From contig JBQNAI010000005.1 in assembly GCA_052170555.1 (NCBI GenBank), forward strand, positions 71,983 through 135,982: 64,000 nt of DNA. Reading direction: 5' to 3'. Below, piece after piece: positions 1 through 8,615 of the stretch. Position numbers and translations under genes: made by a program. Position 1 is the first letter of the stretch. Each line of letters starts with the position of its first letter. The notes under the pieces are model-generated. The model did no database searches and was not told where the DNA came from. It was given only the letters and a program-made list of their open reading frames with translations. This DNA is from Scybalousia_A sp052170555 (GTDB lineage: Bacteria > Bacteroidota > Bacteroidia > Bacteroidales > P3).

Positions 1-329
1 CACATCCCAAATACATATAATTTTAACCATTCTTTCAGATAGTTACTAACAAACAATATATTAAAATACTATACTTCTTAAACCATATCAATAATAAAGA
101 AAGGAAACAAACTTTTTATAATTAAAAATAATAACTAATAATATATTTCGTACTTTTAGAACCATTATCCTAAATTAATCTCACACTTTATTTTTCCAAA
201 GTCCCTCTTTATTTTATTAATCTCTCACTTTATTTTTATTATATGCCATCTTCAATCACATATATCACAAAACACAGAATAGTATCATACTAAATACGAT
301 GCTATTCACAAAAGTTACAGGACATATTT
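1..329. other. AT-rich intergenic stretch at window edge
   Basis: No reading frame here looks coding. It lies downstream of the minus-strand glycosyltransferase gene. The only structure seen is a copy of the dispersed AAAGTGAGACTTTA-type repeat (listed separately). The remainder is AT-rich without recognisable signals. Confidence 0.6.
178..238. repeat. Dispersed repeat A, copy 1
   Basis: Read on the minus strand, this stretch holds three units of the form AAAGTGnGA or AAAGAGGGACTTT separated by ATTAATAAAAT-like spacers. Bases 198-220 are the exact reverse complement of bases 32901-32923, a 23-base identity between two intergenic regions 32 kb apart. It lies 3' of the glycosyltransferase gene. 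Confidence 0.75.
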
Positions 330-1343
330 TCATTTAATATCACCTACTATCTGATGAAATAAATCTTTGTGCAGAATCTTTGAAGTTAATACCAAACTTT
401 TTCTATAAACTTGTGAAGGATAATTTTTTACATTAGAATTTCGTTTTTGAGCAAAAGAATCTCTTAACCTCATGAATTCCCTTCTTGCTTTCAATACAGC
501 CTTAGACTCCAATTTAGATGAAGTTAAAAGAAAAACAAATGCCGCCAATAAGTCTAAACATTTTCTTCTTCGCATAACTTTCGACAATTCTTTCTCAGGA
601 AGATTTTTGTATAAAAGTAATAGATTATTGCGAAAATTAAGGAAAGTCTTCTGAGGAGAAAGTTTATTCAATGTCCCTCCACCATAATGATAAACCTTAC
701 TTGTAGGACAATACATAACTTTATATCCCATATTTTTTGCCCTCCAACAAAAATCTATCTCTTCCATATGGGCAAAAAAATCTTCATCTAGACCATTCAA
801 TTCATGAAATATCCTACTCTTAACAAACATTGCAGCACCTGTCGCCCAAAATATTTCTCGCACATTATTATACTGACCATTATCTTTCTCTAATTTCTCA
901 AAAATTCTTCCTGCACAAAAGGGATAACCCAAATAATCTATATACCCACCCGCTGCTCCTGCATATTCAAACTTTTCTTTATCTGTGTACGATAATAATT
1001 TAGGTTGGCAAACAGCTATCTTTTTATCTTGTTCCATCAATTCTATGACAGGAGATACCCAACCGTTAGTCACCTCCACATCGTCGTTTAATAGAATATA
1101 GTAATCAGCTGATATTTGCCTTAATGCTCTATTATATCCACCTGTAAACCCATAATTCTTATCCAAAGCGATAATTTTAACAGTAGGAAATCTCATTCTA
1201 AGAAAACTTATAGAATCATCAGTAGAACCATTATCTGCTATATATATATCGTATTCAGAAGAAAATCTCACAACGGAAGGAAGATATTGCTCCAACAATC
1301 TCCGTCCATTCCAATTCAGTATAACAATAGCAACAGATAACAT
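330..1343 (-). CDS. Family 2 glycosyltransferase
   Basis: A GT-A fold, family GT2 glycosyltransferase of about 337 residues, predicted to move a sugar from a nucleotide donor to a cell-surface glycan or lipid acceptor in the cytoplasm. The N-terminus (MLSVAIVILNWNG) is the typical first beta strand, ADNGSTDDS follows, and LLNDDVEV carries the acidic metal-binding motif. GLDEDFFAHMEEIDFCWR matches the rhamnosyltransferase-like subgroup (WbbL type). I start at 1343 rather than at an upstream in-frame ATG because that longer start lies inside the preceding gene; the chosen ATG begins one base after that gene's stop, so the two are probably co-transcribed and translationally coupled. Acceptor and donor sugar cannot be told from sequence. 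Confidence 0.85.
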   Translation of the reverse strand: MLSVAIVILNWNGRRLLEQYLPSVVRFSSEYDIYIADNGSTDDSISFLRMRFPTVKIIALDKNYGFTGGYNRALRQISADYYILLNDDVEVTNGWVSPVIELMEQDKKIAVCQPKLLSYTDKEKFEYAGAAGGYIDYLGYPFCAGRIFEKLEKDNGQYNNVREIFWATGAAMFVKSRIFHELNGLDEDFFAHMEEIDFCWRAKNMGYKVMYCPTSKVYHYGGGTLNKLSPQKTFLNFRNNLLLLYKNLPEKELSKVMRRRKCLDLLAAFVFLLTSSKLESKAVLKARREFMRLRDSFAQKRNSNVKNYPSQVYRKSLVLTSKILHKDLFHQIVGDIK

Positions 1344-1344
1344 A

Positions 1345-2853
1345 TTATTTATGTCCTCTTTCGTATTGCTTGCCCGCTTTACCAACTACACCATAATCAA
1401 GCGTACCACGAGAAAGTGTACTCTCCCAGTACAGCTCTTGCGTCTCTCCCATAGCATTAGAATGCAATAAAAAATACTCTGCGAGATTATCCTGTCTTGC
1501 ATAAAATACGAACTTGCGATTACTTTCTCCGCGTGGTGTATGTTTATATACCCAAATCTGATAAGGGTAGTAAATAACCCCTTTAGTTTCGGAAGTATTA
1601 AGATCAGGATTCATTCTCTGTGCAAATTTATCTACATTGTTACTGCCTCCAGAAGATGCAAACTTTTCATCAATCACCTCATCAGGAACACCATATCCCA
1701 AATAAACTCGTCCCATGTCCGTATCATAACCCTTTTTAATAGGAGTAGAGTATTTTTCATTGACAAAGACAACCTGCTTAGAATATTTTTTCCATTCTTT
1801 TTCAGGATCAATAGCATCTATTACTGAAAAAAATTGATAAATAAAATATCTATCTTGTGCTGGAGTTGAATATTTCAAATCTTTCAATATATAACGTATC
1901 TGAATTTCCGAAGCAATTGGTCGCAATGATTTGATAGTTTCTTTCAATAAACTATCCGGAATATTATTTACAAAAGCATTTTTAGGAATATCTACATTTT
2001 CTTCTAAAACTCTCCTATCATTCTGCTTAAAGAAAGGGTAACGTTTATAGGCGTGCAAAATATTATCCCTGTCCCTCACTTCTACAGTCAAGTAATAAGA
2101 CCCCTCAAGTAAACTCGCTAAATCTATTGTACCCAAATAAGAGGTTATTCTCTCTGCTTTTTGCCTTTTTATTTTTTGTAGACCATTTATTCTAAGATTT
2201 GTATTAACGTTTTCCACAATTGTTGAAATAATATACACAGAATCAATACCAAATACTTTATCTGCATTATATACTTCTACATAATAATTAATTACATTAT
2301 GATCTTTACTAATTGAATCAAATAAATAAGGGTACATATCATACCCTCCCCTCGAATATATATTTTCTTTTGAAGTCTTTGTATATTTATCTACTATCAT
2401 TATATCCGAAAGGTTTATTTCGTTATCAGGATAAGAAATAACTATGATATCTTTGTAACTCATAGGTTGCATTGAAGAGTTGATATCTCTAATTTCAAAT
2501 ATAACAATAAAGGTATCTGAAGAAAGCTTTATTCTTTGCATATCCGTCAACGAAATATTAACTAACTCATTAGAATCTATTACTTCAGGAGTTGTAATAA
2601 TACGTTTATCCAAATATACTACCGAATCTGTATTGTGCATTTTATATATAAACGTTGTAAGTTCTGCTTGCTTTACATATTTGTCAGAAGAATTTTTAGT
2701 ACATTTCAGAGAAGAAACATCTATAGAAGTATTTATCTCTGCATAGTCAACAGTTACCGAATGATATGTACGAAATGAATAAATAATATTTATTTTTTGT
2801 GCATCTACCACAAAAGGTAAGATCAATAATATTGCAACAATTATTTTTTTCAT
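1345..2853 (-). CDS. GWxTD domain-containing exported protein
   Basis: A 502-residue protein with an N-terminal signal peptide ending near residue 18 (FVVDAQ). The C-terminal part carries the GWxTD domain typical of Bacteroidetes: NEKYSTPIKKGYDTDMGRVY followed by LGYGVPDEV and, later, PYQIWVYKH. The motif reads GYDTD here instead of GWxTD. The function of the family is unknown; it is expected in the periplasm or at the outer membrane. It has its own minus-strand promoter-like TAACTTTG at 2887-2894 and is followed almost without gap by the glycosyltransferase gene. Family assignment is from motif recognition, so it is good for the domain and silent on the role. Confidence 0.8.
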   Translation of the reverse strand: MKKIIVAILLILPFVVDAQKINIIYSFRTYHSVTVDYAEINTSIDVSSLKCTKNSSDKYVKQAELTTFIYKMHNTDSVVYLDKRIITTPEVIDSNELVNISLTDMQRIKLSSDTFIVIFEIRDINSSMQPMSYKDIIVISYPDNEINLSDIMIVDKYTKTSKENIYSRGGYDMYPYLFDSISKDHNVINYYVEVYNADKVFGIDSVYIISTIVENVNTNLRINGLQKIKRQKAERITSYLGTIDLASLLEGSYYLTVEVRDRDNILHAYKRYPFFKQNDRRVLEENVDIPKNAFVNNIPDSLLKETIKSLRPIASEIQIRYILKDLKYSTPAQDRYFIYQFFSVIDAIDPEKEWKKYSKQVVFVNEKYSTPIKKGYDTDMGRVYLGYGVPDEVIDEKFASSGGSNNVDKFAQRMNPDLNTSETKGVIYYPYQIWVYKHTPRGESNRKFVFYARQDNLAEYFLLHSNAMGETQELYWESTLSRGTLDYGVVGKAGKQYERGHK

Positions 2854-2886
2854 TACTCTTTACTTGATTAAACTTCTAATGGTTGG

Positions 2887-2894
2887 CAAAGTTA
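2887..2894 (-). promoter_or_regulatory. Bacteroidetes -7 box (TAACTTTG)
   Basis: The minus strand reads TAACTTTG, matching TAnnTTTG. It lies about 33 bases before the GWxTD gene start. No clear -33 element was found at the usual 19-20 base spacing. Confidence 0.55.
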
Positions 2895-2960
2895 CAAATA
2901 TTTTTTTAAATAAAAAGTAATTTTATTTTCTTACTACAATAAAAAATAAAGGGAATATCG

Positions 2961-2968
2961 TACCTTCG
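2961..2968 (+). promoter_or_regulatory. Bacteroidetes -7 box (TACCTTCG)
   Basis: TACCTTCG differs from TAnnTTTG by one base and sits 22 bases before the ATG at 2991. The same TACCTTCGCA variant stands before tcdA at 36499. It supports starting the following gene at 2991 rather than at an in-frame TTG at 2982. Confidence 0.5.
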
Positions 2969-2990
2969 CAACTTAAATAATTTGTCTGCA

Positions 2991-3866
2991 ATGAACAAAA
3001 TACTATTAGTAGAATTAATTCTAATATTCAATCTGTCTGTTTTGCAGGCACAAGAAAAAAAACAAATAATAGATACTACAATTTATACGGAATCTTCTTA
3101 CAAAAAAATATGCATGTTTGATATCTTATGGAATGATTACATGGCAAGTCCAATTAATAGAAAAGAAAAAATAGATTGTTATTCCAGATATGCTAAACTT
3201 TTCCTCCAATCAATATATGGACAAATTACCGCTCCCATAATTTATGTAGGATATTATTTATCCAGAAAAAAAATAACTCATAAACTCGAAAATTTCTACA
3301 AATTAAATAATTTATCTAATATCGAAAATATCGGGAAAGATATTGTAAATGGTATTGTTTTGAAAGAAGATTTAAAAAAATATTTAGGCTATTTCTATTA
3401 TAACCTTTGGCTCTATGGAGACACTGATGACCCAATTATTTCCGGAGGAGTTCCCAATGATTACAAACCTAATCTACCTGTATTTCAAAGACGATGGTTT
3501 TATTCTGGTGTAAGAAATGCTCGTTGGAATGCTACGTATATTAATAATTATAGTAATGATATTGTAATGATACAAACATCTTATGACACAAGAAAAGGTG
3601 TTGTTACCAGCAACTACGGTACAGGAGATACTCAACTAGGTGTGTGGCTTAGGTGGTATGTGGACAATAAAGGCAGATGGTGGTTTTTCTATGAAAATAC
3701 AAAAATAACCAAAAATAATAAAGGAAAATTATTTTACTTCGGTGCAGTAGGGTTAAGTCAATATAAAGACGGTAAAGTCTCTCCAAATAACAAAAACATG
3801 CAACGCATAAGAAAAAAATGTAGATTTGAGTTTTCTCTCAACAGAGAAGTATTCATAAAAGAATAA
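2991..3866 (+). CDS. Exported protein of unknown function
   Basis: A 291-residue protein that I do not recognise. It begins with a clear signal peptide (MNKILLVELILIFNLSVLQAQ), so it is exported to the periplasm or beyond. The mature part is rich in aromatic residues and lysine, with a tryptophan/tyrosine-rich C-terminal half (RRWFYSGVRNARWNATYIN, LGVWLRWYVDNKGRWWFFYE) suggestive of a beta-rich fold. There is no lipobox, T9SS C-terminal signal or enzyme motif that I can see. It has its own promoter-like sequence and its neighbour downstream is decayed DNA, so it appears monocistronic. Confidence 0.65.
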   Translation: MNKILLVELILIFNLSVLQAQEKKQIIDTTIYTESSYKKICMFDILWNDYMASPINRKEKIDCYSRYAKLFLQSIYGQITAPIIYVGYYLSRKKITHKLENFYKLNNLSNIENIGKDIVNGIVLKEDLKKYLGYFYYNLWLYGDTDDPIISGGVPNDYKPNLPVFQRRWFYSGVRNARWNATYINNYSNDIVMIQTSYDTRKGVVTSNYGTGDTQLGVWLRWYVDNKGRWWFFYENTKITKNNKGKLFYFGAVGLSQYKDGKVSPNNKNMQRIRKKCRFEFSLNREVFIKE

Positions 3867-5881
3867 TTTATTTATCGTTATTACAAGTTGTATACATTCA
3901 ACATAATAATTAATCTGTTTAGTATTTTATTTTTTGTATCCCAGATATAAAACTTCTATAAAAGTATTTGAACAAATAACATTTATCACACAAATCATAT
4001 GGCGGAACAACACAAAAATAATAGGATATACTATACTTCTTCTCTATCTCAATATCTATTTGAGTAAAATGTATTGATAATTTTTTCAAATAATCAATAT
4101 CTTTACTGATCACTTTCATCTAAATAAACTCAATATTCAAAATTTCATTCACCATAATTCAACAAAATTTCATAAAATAAGATTCAATTAAAAAGTCCTG
4201 CTGAAAAACAAATTCTTCCTCTTTCATATGTTTTTATTCTACTCTATCCAAAGCATATGTTTGCAAACATTCATCCTCCTTTTTGTTAACAAAAACGAAT
4301 TCTATTGAAAAAATTTATCCCATAAGTTTTCTCTATAACACACTCTCTTATCTTAGGAACAGACTTCCTGTATTCAACATCTATCTCGCCATAAAAGGTC
4401 ATCTCGTATAACAAATTTGCAACGTAGATACCTTCTGTAAAAATTTTAATAGTTCAAATATATAACGTATTCAATTAGCAAATTCTACAATATCTTTATA
4501 TTTATAACAAGTAAGTAGATGTTTAAGAATATCTAATAATAAAAAAATCATATTTCTTAATAACATTAGTCCATGCAATAGGTTAGAACAACTATCTGAC
4601 AATCGCCAACGATACAAATACTTTAAAGGATATCAAACCTAGGAGGACAAAATAGTTAATAATTCAATGACAAAGATTATTCTTAATCTCAGATTTTTTT
4701 GATATGGAACAAGCATATGATTATTTTGATAAAGATATACAAATGCGCAGAAGAAAGAAAATAGTATTCTAAGTACAATAACGGAAATGCTAAATTTAGA
4801 TATAGACTATAAATCTACATTTTTTCGCATCCAAGTATATGGAACTTAATCATAATTTCATATCAACTGATGACCAATATAAATTTTTAATAAACCAGAT
4901 AATCCAAATAAACAATATTAAAGATTACATTCATCTTGCAAATTATAACATAAACTATTAGGGATGGATAAGTATATTTTTAAATTAATTCTAAACATAT
5001 AAGCACATCAGAAAATTTCAAGTGTAAAATTAAAAGCTATAATGCAGAGGAATGAAGAATTGTAGCTTCTACTTACTCAATAGATTGTTACACTATACGC
5101 CATCAGTAAGAAGCTTTCGAACAAAAAGTTATTTACTGATTAAAATCAAATGGAGTCATTAATGGAAACACGAGGATAGTGAATAAATTAAATTATCCAA
5201 AAATAAGGAAAATTTAAATTCACACAATCTATTTGATGATACAAAACAGAATACAGAAACAAAATTAAGTTATTGAGATAAATTCTCCAAATTGAAATAT
5301 TTATCTAATTCTATAACCACATTCTATGGACATAAAGAAGATATATTTTTTCATATTTAATAATAAAAAAAATAAAAGCGAAAAAACAAAAACGATAAAA
5401 TAAATAAATCACAAGTCGTGAAATAAAAAATTATACAGAAGAAATATAATACAGAAAAAATTAGTAAGAAATGTATTGCAAAAGCTACACCTTATGCCAT
5501 GACATAAGACAAGCAAGATCTTTCTTGATAAAAAGAATACAGGAAACAAACTTTATGAAATTTTAAAATATGAAAGAAACAGCTAATTTATATATATCCT
5601 TAAAAAATCTGGACTATCAAAATCTAATATTCTTAAATTAGCTCACTATTTTACCCAAAAATAAAGACAACGAATTAAAAGAAAATAAAAAACTACAATC
5701 TATAGAAAAGATAGAGATAAAAACAGAAACAGCAAAAATGAAAAAATAACTTAATGTAGCATTTTAATAAAAAATATTGCTTAAATTACAACTGTTTTTC
5801 GTTTCAGAAAAATAGTTCATAAGTAGTTATTTTACAAAAAAGTCAACAAGAAAAAGAATTAACCATTTTCCTATAAAAAGA
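3867..5881. other. Two-kilobase gene-poor, decayed stretch
   Basis: No intact gene over about 100 codons is seen in either strand. The left 600 bases hold a broken WYL-domain regulator on the minus strand (separate entry). The rest is extremely AT-rich, and short lysine/asparagine-rich frames such as that beginning with ATG at 4704 are soon stopped and give no recognisable family. This is what a region of old pseudogenes looks like. Confidence 0.6.
3919..4450 (-). pseudogene. Remnant of a WYL-domain transcriptional regulator
   Basis: On the minus strand successive short frames spell the C-terminal half of a WYL regulator. The first piece (4450 down to about 4288) ends in VIEKTYGINFFNR, resembling the family's HPYGIKxFNNRW. 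After a frame change the next piece gives NKKEDECLQTYALDRVE, matching the signature LQTYALDRI. After an in-frame stop comes KEEEFVFQQDFLIESYF, and the last piece (4119-3919) contains YLKKLSIHFTQ, like YLKTLPLHHSQ of the WCX extension. The order and spacing fit one gene broken by at least one frameshift and several stops. The N-terminal helix-turn-helix part could not be identified above 4450. Confidence 0.65.
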
Positions 5882-5918
5882 ATAACTGTTTAAAGCCATA
5901 AAAACCATAAACAGTTAT
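5882..5918 (-). terminator. Intrinsic terminator of folD
   Basis: Perfect 11-bp inverted repeat, ATAACTGTTTA at 5882-5892 and TAAACAGTTAT at 5908-5918. Reading on the minus strand, the stem is followed by TCTTTTTATA. It lies 28 bases past the folD stop. Confidence 0.7.
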
Positions 5919-5945
5919 ACATATCTTAAAAAGTTGTTATTTTTT

Positions 5946-6848
5946 TCATATCTCGTGTTCGTAAATCTCATGTTTATACGCTTTCAGCGTATTAATGAGC
6001 AAAGAAACTATTGTCATAGGTCCCACCCCACCTGGAACAGGTGTGATATATGAACATTTAGGAGCAACTTTATCAAAATCAACATCGCCAATAATGTGAT
6101 AACCTTTTTCACTCTTATCTTCTACTCTATGAATACCGACGTCAATAACAATAGCTCCCTGTTTAACCATATCCTCCGTTACAAAGAGAGGTTTTCCTAT
6201 CGCAGCTATTAAAATATCTGCCTGAGAACAAATTTCCTTCAAGTTTTTTGTACGAGAATGACATAATGTAACGGTACAATCCATACCTTTTCTCGACATT
6301 AATACGGCCATAGGAGTTCCAACAATATCACTACGTCCCAAAACTACACAGTTTTTCCCCACAGTCTCAATTCCTGAACGTTCTATCAACGTAATAATAC
6401 CAAACGGTGTAGCCGGAAGATAAGAAGGCATAGACAAAAGCATTCTACCCGCATTAACAGGATGAAAACCATCTACATCTTTTTTAGGATCTACGTGAGC
6501 AATAACATTTTTAGTATTGATATGCTTAGGAAGTGGCAACTGTACAATATATCCATCCACCTCTGAATCATTATTTAAATAATCCAAAGTCTCTAAAAAC
6601 TCTTTTTCAGATATGGTTTCGGGAAACTTGTATAAGGACGAGGTAAACCCAACTTCCATACTCTGTTTTTCCTTGCTTTTAACATAAGACAAAGATGCAC
6701 CATCATTACCCACAAGAACAGCAACAAGGTGAGGAGGTCTTTTACCACAATCTAGTAACTTAGATACCTCCAATTTAATTTCGTTTTTAATCGTCTGAGC
6801 AATAACTTTGCCATCAATAAAAATAGTTTTTTTATTATTTTCTGCCAT
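5946..6848 (-). CDS. folD: FolD, methylenetetrahydrofolate dehydrogenase/cyclohydrolase
   Basis: Bifunctional cytoplasmic enzyme of one-carbon metabolism. It oxidises 5,10-methylene-THF to methenyl-THF with NADP and hydrolyses that to 10-formyl-THF. The 300-residue length is normal. YVKSKEK near residues 55-61 carries the catalytic lysine, DGYIVQLPLP and KDVDGFHPVN are the two family signatures, GRSDIVGTP is the dinucleotide-binding loop, and PVPGGVGPMT is the C-terminal signature. It lies 64 bases downstream of ffh on the same strand and likely shares its transcript, ending at the terminator just downstream. Confidence 0.97.
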   Translation of the reverse strand: MAENNKKTIFIDGKVIAQTIKNEIKLEVSKLLDCGKRPPHLVAVLVGNDGASLSYVKSKEKQSMEVGFTSSLYKFPETISEKEFLETLDYLNNDSEVDGYIVQLPLPKHINTKNVIAHVDPKKDVDGFHPVNAGRMLLSMPSYLPATPFGIITLIERSGIETVGKNCVVLGRSDIVGTPMAVLMSRKGMDCTVTLCHSRTKNLKEICSQADILIAAIGKPLFVTEDMVKQGAIVIDVGIHRVEDKSEKGYHIIGDVDFDKVAPKCSYITPVPGGVGPMTIVSLLINTLKAYKHEIYEHEI

Positions 6849-6912
6849 CTCTTATTATATGATATTTTAGTTGTTCTATGTAGCCTACGTCAACCTATAT
6901 TAAATACACCAA

Positions 6913-8253
6913 TTATCTCTTTGCAAATTTTTTCATATTTCGCATTTGTTTCAATTGTTGCATTTTGTTACCAGATAAAGAACGCATCATCTTTCTTGTT
7001 TGATCAAATTGTTTAATCAGTTTGTTTACCTCTTCTAATTTACAACCTGACCCTTTCGCAATACGATTCTTTCTGGAAACATCTATAATATCAGGATTAT
7101 TTCTCTCTTGCGGAGTCATAGATCCTATAATTGCTTCTATGTATTTGAAAGCATCATCTTTGATATCTACACCTTTCAACGCCTTTCCAACACCTGGTAT
7201 CATACCTACCAAATCTTTTAAATTTCCCATTTTCTTTATCTGATTAATCTGAGATAAAAAATCATTATAATCAAAAGAATTTGTATGTATTTTCTTACTT
7301 AATTTTCTCGCTTCTTCTTCATTATATTGCTGTTCTGCCCTTTCTACCAAGGAGACTATATCTCCCATACCCAATATACGATTAGCCATTCTGTCAGGAT
7401 GGAATACATCCAAAGCATCCAACTTCTCCCCTATCGACATGAACTTTATAGGCTTAGAAACTACTCGTCTAATAGTCAAAGCTGCACCCCCACGAGTATC
7501 ACCATCAAGCTTAGTTAGTACCACACCATCATAATTCAATTTATCATGGAAGATCTTGGCCGTATTTACCGCATCCTGACCAGTCATAGAATCTACAACA
7601 AACAAAGTTTCTGTAGGATTTACAGCCTGCTTGATATTGGCAATCTCAACCATCATCTCCTCATCAACAGCTAAACGTCCAGCAGTGTCTATAATAACTA
7701 CGTTATAATTTTCTGCTTTCGCTTTTTTTATAGCATTCAACGCTATTTTAACGGGATCTTTATTATCATCCTCACGATAAACATCTACTTGCACACTATC
7801 AGCGATTACCTGCAATTGATTAATAGCGGCAGGTCTATATACATCTCCCGCTGTTAAAAGAACTTTTTTGTTATTTTTTGATTTAAGATATAAAGCAAGT
7901 TTTCCAGAAAAGGTGGTTTTTCCAGAACCCTGCAATCCTGCCACAAGTATAACGGCTGGATTACCTTTAGTGTTTATTTCTTCGGTAGAAGTCCCCATTA
8001 AGGTAACAAGCTCATCGTGTACCATTTTAATCATCATCTGCCCAGGCTCTACACTCGTAAGAACATTTTGTCCCAACGCTTTCCTTTTTACTTCATCACA
8101 AAACTCTTTGGCAATGGAATATGACACGTCAGCATCTATCAAAGCTTTTCTAACCTCTTTAATACTTTCAGAAATATTTATTTCCGTTATTTTGCCATTA
8201 CCCTTTATGATTTTGAATGCTCTGTCTAATTTCTCCGATAAATTCTCAAACAT
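6913..8253 (-). CDS. ffh: Ffh, signal recognition particle GTPase
   Basis: The protein of the bacterial signal recognition particle, which binds 4.5S RNA and signal sequences and delivers ribosomes to FtsY at the membrane. The 446 residues show an N domain (LSEKLDRAFKIIKGNGKITE), the G domain with GLQGSGKTT, DTAGR and TKLDGDTRGG, and the methionine-rich M domain ending in KQMRNMKKFAKR. A longer in-frame start at 8307 exists, but MFENLSEKLDRAF at 8253 is the usual N-terminus. A minus-strand promoter lies at 8344-8374. folD follows. Confidence 0.97.
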   Translation of the reverse strand: MFENLSEKLDRAFKIIKGNGKITEINISESIKEVRKALIDADVSYSIAKEFCDEVKRKALGQNVLTSVEPGQMMIKMVHDELVTLMGTSTEEINTKGNPAVILVAGLQGSGKTTFSGKLALYLKSKNNKKVLLTAGDVYRPAAINQLQVIADSVQVDVYREDDNKDPVKIALNAIKKAKAENYNVVIIDTAGRLAVDEEMMVEIANIKQAVNPTETLFVVDSMTGQDAVNTAKIFHDKLNYDGVVLTKLDGDTRGGAALTIRRVVSKPIKFMSIGEKLDALDVFHPDRMANRILGMGDIVSLVERAEQQYNEEEARKLSKKIHTNSFDYNDFLSQINQIKKMGNLKDLVGMIPGVGKALKGVDIKDDAFKYIEAIIGSMTPQERNNPDIIDVSRKNRIAKGSGCKLEEVNKLIKQFDQTRKMMRSLSGNKMQQLKQMRNMKKFAKR

Positions 8254-8343
8254 TTTCTTCTCTCCTTTTTGTAATATACTTACCTTATAACCAAGGTATT
8301 TCATCAAAACTAATAAAAAAAAAGTCTCACCGTCTTAACACTG

Positions 8344-8374
8344 CAAAGTTACTAAATTTTAACAAAAGGACAAC
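8344..8374 (-). promoter_or_regulatory. Promoter of ffh
   Basis: The minus strand reads GTTG (8374-8371), 19 bases, then TAACTTTG (8351-8344). This fits the Bacteroidetes -33 TTTG / -7 TAnnTTTG arrangement, about 90 bases before the ffh ATG. Confidence 0.6.
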
Positions 8375-8469
8375 GAATCTTATTAATTATTTATTTTGCA
8401 TATATAAAATCAATATTATTTATAGTCACATAAACAATAAGTTGCACCACTAGTCAATACCATAAACTG

Positions 8470-8533
8470 AAGTGGGACATTATAAAATTCTTTCTTGATA
8501 TTGGTAAAATAAAGTGCGTAATAAATTCTTTCA
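8470..8533. repeat. Composite of dispersed repeats A and B
   Basis: Starts with AAGTGGGACATTATAAAATTC (type A relative), continues with TTTCTTGATATTGGTA, which is the reverse of the type B core TACCAATGTCAAGAAA seen at 26554, and then shows AAATAAAGTGCG and a second ATTCTTTCAA. It sits between ffh and tilS. Confidence 0.6.
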
Positions 8534-8615
8534 ATCCATACACACCTTTGTTTTATAAAATTACAAATCGTATTGTTCTGTTAATTTTATATAGTTAATC
8601 CTGACATAACAAACA

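Larger units (their letters stand above)
8254..8615. other. ffh-tilS intergenic region
   Basis: Contains the ffh promoter and a composite copy of the dispersed repeats (both listed). tilS is transcribed towards it. No coding sequence is seen. Confidence 0.6.

Noticed and set aside
472..654. Small plus-strand gene inside the glycosyltransferase
   Set aside because: It is an antisense frame over a conserved gene with no family features; treated as a shadow like the other overlapping frames.
3867..5945. Prophage or integrated element in the gene desert
   Set aside because: No integrase, transposase, attachment-site repeat or phage-like frame could be recognised; composition matches the rest of the window.
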